A stretch of 16,202 bases of DNA from Ichthyophonus hoferi. Its lineage: Eukaryota; Opisthokonta; Ichthyosporea; Ichthyophonida; Ichthyophonidae. The position numbers and the translations under genes were made by a program. The stretch's first letter is position 1; every line of letters starts with the position of its first letter. The stretch is taken from NCBI GenBank assembly GCA_002751075.1, contig NAOQ01000087.1, forward strand, positions 80,198 to 96,399, given 5' to 3'. Below are positions 1 to 8,700 of this stretch, piece after piece. Under the pieces are notes generated by a model. It saw only the letters and a program-made list of their open reading frames with translations. It searched no databases and had not been told where the DNA came from.

Positions 1-568
1 TCAGAACTTTAAAATATCTTAGTATTTGAGAGGATGCATATATATTTCTATATACAAAAAATATATAGTATATTATCTTTCTATTTGAATGAACTCGCTG
101 CTTTAAAATAAACACACATAATTTTTTTCTGTTATATCTCACTCTGGCTGATCTATAGCCAATCCAAATGAATACTTAAAATTCTACCGGAGGCGGCAAT
201 GGGATCCAATATTGGTTACAATTTCCAAAAATGCAATTGGGCACTTTAGTGAAACAATTATAGGGGTTCGAATTTATTGCAGGACAGACACCTCTTAATT
301 TATTAAAAATTATGACACCCCTAGTTTTCATTGATTATTAATTACGAGTATGTTATCGAATGGACATCTATAATGAGTATTTTCAAGTGCAAAACCCAGG
401 ATTTAAACAGTCCCAATTCGGAATACTTTAAATTTAAACTTAATATGTTTATTGGAAAATAACTTCAATTAGATTATTAGAAAGCAATACTCTATTTAGA
501 GATATTCAAAATTAGCACGTAGGTAATGTTTTCACGGAGACTCTATTAACATGACTACAGTTTCTTAC
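1..568 (-). other. IFRD intron or downstream region, no exon recognised
   Basis: The minus strand after the GTAAGA donor at 568 should hold the next IFRD exon or intron. I see no open stretch here with IFRD character. A short repeat-like segment lies at about 250-330 (listed separately). The rest is unremarkable AT-rich DNA. Confidence 0.5.
250..331. repeat. Short inverted-repeat element fragment (MITE-like)
   Basis: The two ends are imperfect inverted copies: TGAAAC...AGGGGT at the left, and the reverse complement of the right end reads TGAAAACTAGGGGTGTC. Inside is a second related motif, GACACCTCTTAA. Short AT-rich elements with GGGGTGTC/GAGGTGTC motifs are what non-autonomous DNA transposons look like. 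The family is not identified. Confidence 0.35.
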
Positions 569-654
569 CTCGGCTCTTACAGTTCCGTGCAGTGTTTTAT
601 CATGAACCATTATTCTTAGCATATTATCAATCTTGGTGAAGCGAGCTTCTCTCA
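569..654 (-). CDS. IFRD: IFRD homologue exon 6 (or 7)
   Basis: It has a strong donor (GCCGAG|GTAAGA) and a CGATACAG acceptor. It encodes REARFTKIDNMLRIM and then VHDKTLHGTVRAE. This fits the IFRD segment EEI...L.P.L..ii.D.s....R. It needs one incoming base, whereas exon 5 ends in phase 0. A 13-nt stretch at 1063-1075 with AG before and GT after would restore the frame, but that is speculative. Confidence 0.68.
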
Positions 655-2584
655 CTGTATCGTCTAGCTATAAGGTAGGTAGGTAAGTGAGAGACTGAGA
701 ATATTGCCATTTATAATTCATACCAAGTGAAATGATTGGATAAAGTTGAAATTATGTTGTAGGGTGGGATGGAATGCCTATTGGTGTGGGGTTCCATGTA
801 TTCATTATATTACAGGCATATGTTGAGAATAGAACATATTTATATAAAGAGCAGCGGGTATGTATTGTATATATATACTTGATTCACATATCCATAGGTG
901 AAAACGGGGGATTGCATGTAGTAATGAAATGAAATTTATATATCAATACATGCTATATATAATATATAACATATAATGAAACATACACAGATATATTAGA
1001 TAAACATCCAAATATAGCCATACAGTCTGATCGCTAACCAATTAAACGAGATCTCCTGCCACCTTTCGTTTTTATCTGTATAATCAGTACACATACCACA
1101 TAACATACTCTAATCAAGACCAAGTAATATAATCACAACCAATCATTTTTGGGAGAATATAGGATATCTACCAATGAAAATACTGCAGATAACAGCTGTG
1201 CAGCCAAACATTGCTCAGTCTCAGACCCTTTCTTAAGGCATTGCGTTACCAACTCCAGGATCTCTGCCTCCCTATCCAAACATATATTAAGGATTAATTA
1301 AATATATGCATATATGCATAAAACCATATGATTGTTATATAAATATTAGTACCTGTATTATCATTGGCTTATCTTAATGACATCTTATAATGAGATATTC
1401 TACAATAATTAACTACATAGAAAATAGGCATGGATACCCAGGGGATTTCATAGAGTATATTAGATTATATTATATAAAATTGGATGCTAATAAATTAAAA
1501 TACTTAATTAAATAAGATTAATTAATATCATATTAGAATGATAATATTGGTTAAGTTGGTTAAGATTAGATAATGTTGGCTATAATTAGAAATGATTATA
1601 TTAAATTATTTACATTGAATTGGATTGTGGTATATTATAATATACTATATTATAATAGATTGGATTGAATTGGATTGTATAGCATCAGATTATACTATAT
1701 TATATCATAATATATCATATCAAATTGAATTTTATTTTATAATATTATATTATACAATATTAAAGTAAAGTAGAGATGATTAGATTAGAATGGATTTTAT
1801 TATAATGTATTATATTGCATTAAATATGTATATATGAATATATGTAAACAAGCAGTTATATAAGTACATCATATATACGATAATATTATGTATGAGAGTG
1901 TGCATTATAGTATGAGAGTATGCCTGTCTATAATATGCAAACATGTACAAGGGTTCACACCACACCCAACACATATGAAGTCCATACTTATTGGTGACGC
2001 TCTCATTCAATACATTGCTCAACAAGACTTTCAGAGTAAGCTGCAATCCTTCCTGCCTTAAGGACGATCTAAGCCCATCCACAATAATATGAACGATTGT
2101 ACTTCACGCCATAATTCATAGAGTATTAACTAATAAAATGATTTGCAAGTGGTAATATATATACATTTCCCTATTGGATCAAATTATCAAGTAGTCAATA
2201 TGTATGACGATTATAAATATCTCTCCTATATTATATAGGAAATTATATTTGACAGATATGACTTGTATTTAAGCTGGGAATAGTATAATCTTACTGGATA
2301 CAGTCGTGCATTATAAATTACAAAAGTGACACCCCTTCTAAAGCAAAAACAAATCCCTAACCGGATCATTTACAGCATTAAAATAATAATGTACTATAAA
2401 TATGTACATATCCTCATTCACGCATACATATGCCCATACATACACGCATACATACATACATACATACATACATACACACATACATATATATATATACATG
2501 CATACATAAATACATAAAAATACATACACGCACACACACACACACATACATATATATACATACATACATGCACACATATATGCA

Positions 2585-2626
<42 letters not shown>

Positions 2627-3965
2627 CTTATATGCGCATACACCTATATGCAAACACAAAAATATATTGCAACAAAAAAAAGCCAACTTTAATGCCATGC
2701 AATACAACAAACACCATAGAATGCAATACACTAGCCCACACAACAATACAATACACTACCGTTTCTCCACCAACTTATCCAACGCTTGTCTTAGTTCAAA
2801 ATCATCATCTTCTTCTTCGGGTTCCGATTCAGAATCAGAAGGAACATCTTGCGTCAAAGCCGCACTAACATATACGATAATGAAGGGATGAGAAGGAGAG
2901 AGAAGGATGGAGAGAGAGAGAGAAGGCACATACAGAGATAAAATATATTTGGTGTTAAAACTCATATAAAAACGTACTAATCAAACAGTGTATATGGTTG
3001 AAGTAGGGGATAGGGAAAGTTGCGGGTATGGGTGGTGACGGAGAGAGACCAGAATGAAAAAAAATGAAAAAGAAAAAGTGTGTTTGGATTTATAGTGGTA
3101 TATATAGTAGTTTGTATTATAATGTGTCGTAGTATGTGCATAGTATATATAGTAATAAGTATATATTTTAAAGGCATGGTGGGTAAGAGAAATAAAAAAA
3201 TGCCATAAATAAGAATAGGTAGCGGATAACCAGGGCAAAAGGCATCAAAAGAGTTCAAGTTTCTTATAATTTGTGAATAGGCATGTTATATGAAGCTTGG
3301 TGATAGACGTATGTGATAGATGTATCTGCATATATGTGTCTACATATACAATAAGGTATATGACTGAATGAAAAATTTATTATGGTAATTGCTTCTACTG
3401 TAAAAATTACTTGATTTCAGGCAGGGTGCATGTAAAGCATAAATATCTACAAACATTTGTGATGCCATAGACCGTTGACTGGCCATAGAGGACACACTCT
3501 CCGCATCATCACTTTCCACATCAAGTGCATAGTTAGAAGAACGTCTACTCCTTTGTGACTGGTCTCCTGTTAGGTAATCGCATCGATTATTGAGCGGAAC
3601 ATGTATCTTCAACTTCTCTCTCTTATACTCACTACAATCCAAGTATTGAAGAAGTGCAAAGACTTCAAATAAGACGATAAACCGGCTTGCAGATAATACT
3701 TGGTCCGAGGGTTCAGGTAATTCTACTCTACACTCTTTACATATATTGCGGTTTTAAAGTGCCACAATATGTGAGCTTCTAAGTTACTTGTTTATACACG
3801 TGGTTGAACATTCATATAACTAATATTATATGTCGTATGTTACTACATTCAAGTTTCGGGATATATATATCTACAGAATAGTAGAAAAGGGTGTAGATGT
3901 CAGTGAATAAAAGAAAAGAGGCAGAGTGAAATACCCCTCTTAGATTTCTTTCCCTTTGGAGCCAT
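569..3965 (-). CDS. IFRD: IFRD (interferon-related developmental regulator) homologue, 5' part, multi-exon
   Basis: Seen: exons at 3935-3965, 3455-3566, 2760-2864, 1973-2068, 1172-1271 and 569-654. The phases run 1, 2, 2, 2, 0 and every join in the first five is consistent (444 nt, 148 codons). The protein starts MAPKGKKSKRG, then has a Ser/Arg-rich stretch (SVSSMASQRSMASQ), an acidic stretch (SDSESEPEEEDDD), then helices including LRQALDKLVEKRSS and QCLKKGSETEQCLAAQLL. Known: IFRD1/2 and plant relatives share this order of basic start, Ser/acidic region and ARM/HEAT-like helices, with a CLKKG..(D/E)EQ..AA motif in the same place. They act as transcriptional co-regulators in the nucleus. Inference: only about the first 40% is present and the rest lies left of base 1. 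The join from 1172 to 654 lacks phase agreement (0 then 1), so a very small exon is probably missing from this model. It is transcribed away from the KCTD9-like gene. Confidence 0.82.
1172..1271 (-). CDS. IFRD: IFRD homologue exon 5 (CLKKG motif)
   Basis: The acceptor is TTTGGATAG and the donor is GTAGAT. It encodes EAEILELVTQ, then CLKKGSETEQCLAAQLL and SAVFSL. This is the clearest family signature in the gene: IFRD proteins carry (E/Q)RCLKKGK..EQ..AA..L at this point. Confidence 0.85.
1440..1830. repeat. AT-rich imperfect repeat in IFRD intron 4
   Basis: Irregular copies of TTATATTATA alternate with GGATTGAATTGGATT-type units, at about 85% A+T. The whole block lies in the intron between exons 4 and 5 (1272-1972). 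It looks like degenerate simple-sequence DNA and shows no coding or RNA signature. Confidence 0.6.
1973..2068 (-). CDS. IFRD: IFRD homologue exon 4 (helical repeat)
   Basis: The acceptor is GGGCTTAG and the donor is GTGTTG. It encodes (R)SSLRQEGLQLTLKVLL and then SNVLNESVTNKYGLH. This corresponds to the IFRD segment KSxKTRxxALxxIxxAL...LYEF. The split codons give Arg at the 5' join and Met at the 3' join. Confidence 0.78.
2421..2650. repeat. Compound microsatellite (ATAC)n/(CA)n/(TA)n in IFRD intron 3
   Basis: Long runs of CATA tetranucleotides are mixed with a CACACACA run near 2530 and an uninterrupted TA run near 2600-2626. It lies wholly in the intron 2069-2759. Long open frames across it on both strands translate only to Tyr/Ile/His/Cys-rich repeats and are not genes. 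Confidence 0.9.
2760..2864 (-). CDS. IFRD: IFRD homologue exon 3 (acidic stretch and first helix)
   Basis: The acceptor is TATATGTTAG and the donor is GTAGTG. It encodes an acidic run (SDSESEPEEEDDD) followed by FELRQALDKLVEKR, which aligns with the (L)..KL...ID.L..K start of the IFRD helical domain. A stop codon just past the donor lies in the intron. Phase 2 in and phase 2 out, matching both neighbours. Confidence 0.8.
3455..3566 (-). CDS. IFRD: IFRD homologue exon 2 (Ser/Arg-rich linker)
   Basis: The acceptor is CCTAACAG before 3566 and the donor is GTTTGT after 3455. It encodes DQSQRSRRSS, then YALDVESDDAESVSS and MASQRSMASQ. IFRD N-terminal regions are similarly Ser- and acid-rich and disordered. 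The open frame runs on past both ends, but only these boundaries agree in phase with exons 1 and 3. Confidence 0.7.
3935..3965 (-). CDS. IFRD: IFRD homologue exon 1 (start exon)
   Basis: ATG at 3965, reading MAPKGKKSKR plus one base, followed by a GTATTT donor. The Lys-rich start resembles the basic start of IFRD proteins. The phase-1 end matches exon 2, giving GGA (Gly) at the join. Confidence 0.75.
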
Positions 3966-4447
3966 TTTGATGTTTTGCTCTATACTAATATACAAATAAT
4001 GGTTACAAAATTACTCCCAACTACAGCTTAAATGTGTCTTAATAGATTAGAGTTCTTAATTCAGCGGTTAAAATTGTTATCATACCATTGACGAGACGAA
4101 GGCTGACCCAGGATAACCAATAGAATTCATGTTTAGCCGACGCCTATCTCCTTAAGATTTTCTCTGTACGCCTACTGGTTTATCTTTTGTTAGACTACAT
4201 TAGGTATTGTTATTGGGTGGCTATATTTCGTGCGATAAAACAAATGAAAAGTGATGGGCGGCCGTTAAATTAATTTAATCCAATTATATATAAGCATTAA
4301 TTCCCTTATCTCTTCTAACAGGGAAAACAAATTATGATAAATGTACTCTTAAAAAAGAATCATCTTGGAATAAAAACACAATAGTATAAGCTTTAATTTT
4401 ATAATTGTTTAGTTAAAGTAAAAAATTAAAAAAATTACGCTAAAAAA
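3966..4447. other. Region between the IFRD start and the candidate small gene
   Basis: AT-rich DNA just upstream of the IFRD ATG, with no convincing exon on either strand. It probably holds the IFRD promoter and 5' untranslated region. I can point to no specific TATA box or factor site with confidence. Confidence 0.4.
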
Positions 4448-5222
4448 TTAAAGTCGCCATGAACTCTACACAAAATATTATAGCCAAAACGAATTATTAA
4501 CATAACAATTTACTTAAACTAGGAGGTATAATTACCATATTTACCTGTCTGCGTACATCCACCTTTCTTCTCCAATGTGTCTTGCTCTCAAGTATGTCCT
4601 CATTCAAGAACTAATTTAAAAAAAACTAGATTGTATTATTGATACGTATTATTACATATAGAATAATGTGTAAAATAAGAACCTCAATAAGTCATTCATT
4701 TAAGATCATCTTGAATCATACATGCTTAGTAAAAACTAATAATAGATTAATATAGATAACGTATTATATACTAGAGTATGGGTCAAAGTGATCAAGTATT
4801 TACTATATTTAATATTCCACACAGCACAGCACTATATTCAACATTCAACACAGTACAGCACTATATTATACTGCTCTCGCTTAACCAAATCACAAAGCTC
4901 ATTGGGACTCATAAAAACAATCCACTAGGATTGAGGTATGTTTTTATCTAATGTGTTTTGGCCGCCTTATGTTCTAGTTTAATGAATATGAAACCAATTC
5001 AGCACAATATAAATTAAAATCATAAATCAATCTTAAAAAGTAATAATTTAAAATTGTTGTTTTTGTCTTCTTATTTATATACTATAGTATGAGTATGGGT
5101 CAAAGTGATCAAGTATTTACTATATTCAACATTCAACACAGCACAACATTATATTATACTTCAATACTCCGTTCTCGCTTAACCAAATCGCAAAATTCAT
5201 TGGGACTCATAAAAATAATCCA
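4448..5222 (-). CDS. Candidate small gene of unknown function, three exons
   Basis: Seen: exons at 5160-5222, 4545-4610 and 4448-4465, all phase 0. The first contains an ATG and reads MSPNEFCDLVKRERSIE. The second reads FLNEDILESKTHW then RRKVDVRRQ, with a strong CAGACAG|GTAAAT donor. The third ends SSWRL and stop after a TTTTGTGTAG acceptor. If translation starts at that ATG the protein has 44 residues and is strongly charged, with no signal peptide or membrane segment. Further 5' exons to the right cannot be excluded. I do not recognise the family. A diverged copy of the first exon lies at about 4871-4924 in the neighbouring repeat unit. The gene lies upstream of the IFRD start and head to head with the KCTD9-like gene. 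Inference: real but minor, or a relic. Confidence 0.4.
4545..4610 (-). CDS. Charged exon of the candidate small gene
   Basis: 66 nt, phase 0 to 0, with a consensus donor (ACAG|GTAAAT). Its codons (FLNEDILESKTHW, RRKVDVRRQ) are richer in G and C than the surrounding DNA. This is the best-supported exon of this gene. The following intron is 79 nt. Confidence 0.5.
4762..5056. repeat. Tandem duplication, copy 1
   Basis: It shares long stretches with copy 2, offset by 317 bp: GGGTCAAAGTGATCAAGTAT, then ATTGGGACTCATAAAAA, TCTAATGTGTTTT and GTTCTAGTTTAAT. It contains an internal duplication of the CACAGCACTATATTCAACA type. It also carries, on the minus strand, an exon-like stretch (4871-4924) encoding WIVFMSPNELCDLVKREQ behind a CAATCCTAG acceptor. 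Confidence 0.8.
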
Positions 5223-5365
5223 CTAAAATTGAGGCATGTTAATTTATCTAATGTGTTTTAGACCGCCTTATGTTTATGTTCTAGTTTAATACATTAATAC
5301 ATACTAAAATCCTTCAACACAATATGAAATAAAATTTTAAATTTTAAAGCGTAATGATTTGAATT
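5072..5365. repeat. Tandem duplication, copy 2
   Basis: Second copy of the unit at 4762-5056, diverged by substitutions and small indels. The minus-strand exon-like stretch is preserved (WIIFMSPNEFCDLVKRER) behind a CAATTTTAG acceptor. A 16-T run at 5364-5379 marks the right boundary. Confidence 0.8.
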
Positions 5366-5714
5366 TTTTTTTTTTTTTTGGTATTAATATTAATGTGTAA
5401 AATAAAGATAGATTGCAGCACCTAATTCTCATTTGTTCCTATTCTGGCCGCGTATACTTTATAGGAATGCGTATCAAAGCAAAAGCGTACGGGTAGTTAA
5501 AATAAGCCAACGAAAAAGGCTGATATAAATAGATTAATGATTGCAGTTTAAAAACATAACGATTCAATTATCTTATTCTATAGAATTTGATGAAACTATT
5601 CTAGTAAATTATTCGGTAGTTTCAATCAAGGAACTCTTTATCATTCTTTAACTTCTGTTTTCAACCAGTTTTGGAATTGGACTACTATTTTATTGTGCTC
5701 TGCCTCTGTTCAAA
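5223..5714. other. Intergenic region upstream of the KCTD9-like gene
   Basis: It contains the end of repeat copy 2, a poly-T tract and AT-rich DNA. It probably includes the KCTD9-like promoter and 5' leader. Head-to-head spacing would allow a shared promoter region with the small minus-strand gene. I see no defined element. Confidence 0.35.
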
Positions 5715-5726
5715 ATGATTGTCAAG
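5715..5726 (+). CDS. KCTD9-like: KCTD9-like exon 1 (MIVK)
   Basis: ATG ATT GTC AAG is followed by a consensus donor (AAG|GTAAGA). The phase-0 end matches the acceptor at 6683. The joined start, MIVKDHADFRINIAG, keeps the (H)xDWLxLNVGG spacing of KCTD9. With only 12 coding bases, an extra exon in the 957-nt intron or another start cannot be excluded. Confidence 0.5.
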
Positions 5727-8700
5727 GTAAGACTAAGCAAGGTCATATCTCTGTAAAAACGGCCCACTAAACTGGCCTTAAGTGGTCCGAAACTCTATTA
5801 ACTTATTATGTACTACTATGAACAAACGTTGAGTCTAAGATGACTACAATAAAAGGCCAACTTTTAAACTAAGAATTTTGGTAAACGATACAACCATTTG
5901 GTAAGTCTATGAGTATATGCAAGGTAATCTTCCTGTGTTATAGTTACTATTTTTTTGCTTCAATAACTGGCTTGTAATATTTGGAGTTAACTCTGAAATG
6001 TGTTCTCATGGTTTTGATTTTAGAATCTAAATATTGAATACTTTGTAATTTTTAGTAATTACCACGGTTGACCTATTAAACTTTGAAAATAATTTAAATA
6101 TAGTAAATTGGCAGATGTTGTAGTTGGAGGAAGATGCATAAACAAGGAGTATTAGAAATAAATAAATTGTAAGTAAATACATTTGGTAAGTAATTTTTTC
6201 TAATCGGTATTGTCGGTAAGCAATTACAATGGGTGCAAGCCAGTATAATTTGCTTGTTTTATTTTATGTTTATCAGTTGTAATTGGCGTAAGACTGTATA
6301 ATTGAACCCAAGAAATTGGTCATTGGATTGACTTATTTAATGAAGACGTTGTGCTTGCAACTTTCAGGTGGTAATAAATCAGGTCGTCATTAAAAGCACG
6401 ACTTCAACTTAACTATAATATTACAAGCAGAATAGTAACACTTGCAATTAATTATTTAATTTTTGGTTGATCAAATAGGTAAATCTCTAATATACATTAC
6501 TACTTTCTCTAACGTTGTAGAAAACTACAGAGCCCATATTTATTTACTTTATTTGATTTTAATTTCTATTACCTTTGAAATAGGTCAGTAGATTTATTAC
6601 CTGTAGTGTTTTAAATTTATCCACATACTGGCATCACCTTTTGGTATGGTATTTCTACTGACCCAAATTTCCCTTCATAATAGGACCATGCTGATTTTAG
6701 AATTAACATTGCTGGACAAATTTTCTCTGTGACTGAAGAAATCTTAAAAAAATATCCCAACAGTAACTTAAATAAGTGGTTAACTGGATCACTTGAACCT
6801 GAACGCGATAATGATGGAGTTGCTTTGTACAAAGGGGATGCTGAAATATTTCCCTATGTTCTGGATATTTTGGTGCATGATGGTTATTCTGACAAACCCC
6901 TGTGTGCTGAGATAGTCAAACGCATTAAGGCAAGTTGTCAGACTCTTCGTTATAGTAATATACAACAACTGGAAGAGATTTATAAACATTCTTATCTACA
7001 TTTATTATATTCATTATATTTAACTACAATAATACTATCAATATATATATGCCCAAACCTATCAATATGGTAAGAACATGTACTTGTTAATAAATAAATA
7101 TAATGTAATTCTTGGTATTAAATGTATAAAAACAAATGCTTATTATGGTAAATTGGTTATACATACATTTTCTACTTTATTAATAATGACATCTACTTTA
7201 GGATTTACCCACCTCAATTACACACTGTTAAATTATGCTAATACTTCTCGGCTTGATTGTTTATATCAATTATAATATTCTGAAATAAAAATTATTTGAG
7301 ATACATTTCCTTCATGTGGAAAGTTTACCCTTGTCCATTTTCATATATATATATATTTCTATATATGTAGCTACATAATGATATTTAATATATACATATT
7401 CCCGTGCACAACAGATTAAGAATACTTAAGAATACAGCTTTCGGGCCATTGTATACTGTAATATGTAATTTATTTGAATACGTTTCGTTTTTACTGCATT
7501 AATATATAATAAAACTATTCTACTTCTTTCTATACCATTTGTTATCTTTAATTTTAGAAACCCATATATTCAACCATATCCGTCTCATTGCCATCTCTTC
7601 GTTTATTCCTGGGTTCTTATTTATAACCATAATTTTCAAAATAGAAATATTGCGCAAATTTTCCATGTTCATTGCCAAAAGGCTACTGTTATATTTCTTA
7701 ACTGCATTCTGGGCCCCCCATTGCTGCAATTGTCTTTTTGTTTTTAAGAATAACACGAATATCTAAATAGAGGCTTTTATTTCTCCAAAGGTATACACAA
7801 ACTGTTACTAACATGTATATCTTATCAAACATTGGCTTAGACGCTTAAGTTGCTACCTTGTTTTATACCCCCCAGTTTATCTTTCATTCTTACGGCTGTT
7901 TTGCATTTAAAATACGTTGTACTCTATCAAAAATAATAATCATATTGTTATACTTATACCAGTTGCTCTCATATCACATTATATTTGCATTACAGATGCA
8001 GTTATCTTTACTTTCCATAAACGAGATTGATGTTGCATTTACCCCCGAGCTCACACGAAATAATATTAAATTCATGATATCCGGTTACTGGAACGATGGT
8101 CGCCTGAACTTTGGTGGGGCATACCTTGGTCCCATAGATATCTCCAATTTGGACCTCACAGGGGCTAATTTTTGCTGTGCCTGTCTACATGGGGCTAACT
8201 TTACAAACTCAAACCTGACCAATGCTCTGTTTGATTTGGCTGACCTGGAAGATGCCATATTTGACCATTCTATATTGGTGGGAACAAACCTTTATCGAGC
8301 CAATTTAAAAAATGCCAGATTAACAGGGGCTGATATTTCTGATGCCAAACTGGTAGGCTGCAACCTTAATGAGGTATGCATTGAATGCCAAGGCCTAAAA
8401 GCTCTCCGAACAGATTTATCTAATCAAGAATTTGTCGGTTTTGACTTTAAAAATAGTGATCTTTCAGAAACAATACTGGAGAACACACGTTTTCAAGCAT
8501 GTAAAATTCAGGGATGCTCCTTCAGTAACGCAAGAGCATCAGGAGCTCAATTCATATCAATGACTTTTCTTGAAGAGGAGAAGCAAATACAAAAAATGCA
8601 AACAAGCATGGTCGGTGCCCGGTTTGAAGATTGCGCGCTACGTGGGGTTAACCTGGAAGGATTTAATATCAACGGAGGAGCGTTTATCCAGACTAACCTT

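Noticed and set aside
2326-2891. Several overlapping open frames of 60-150 codons on both strands
   Set aside because: They read through the microsatellite and give only Tyr/His/Ile/Cys repeats. The real coding part here is the minus-strand IFRD exon 2760-2864.
2977-3258. Minus-strand frame of about 90 codons
   Set aside because: Lies in IFRD intron 2. The translation is AT-driven and hydrophobic (Ile/Tyr/Leu), without splice signals that keep phase.
3340-3755. Longer minus-strand open frame around IFRD exon 2 (for example FIVLFEVFALLQYLDCSEY upstream)
   Set aside because: The frame is open on both sides, but phase with exons 1 and 3 holds only for 3455-3566, and IFRD proteins have no matching segment. 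Kept as intron.
7078-7275. Plus-strand frame of 65 codons
   Set aside because: In intron 2 of the KCTD9-like gene. Low coding character and no homology I recognise.
7520-7766. Open frames on both strands in a slightly GC-richer patch
   Set aside because: The minus translation (INEEMAMRRIWLNIWV) looks protein-like but has no family match or start, and the plus frame is hydrophobic filler. Phase does not fit the flanking exons. A decayed insertion is possible but not supported.
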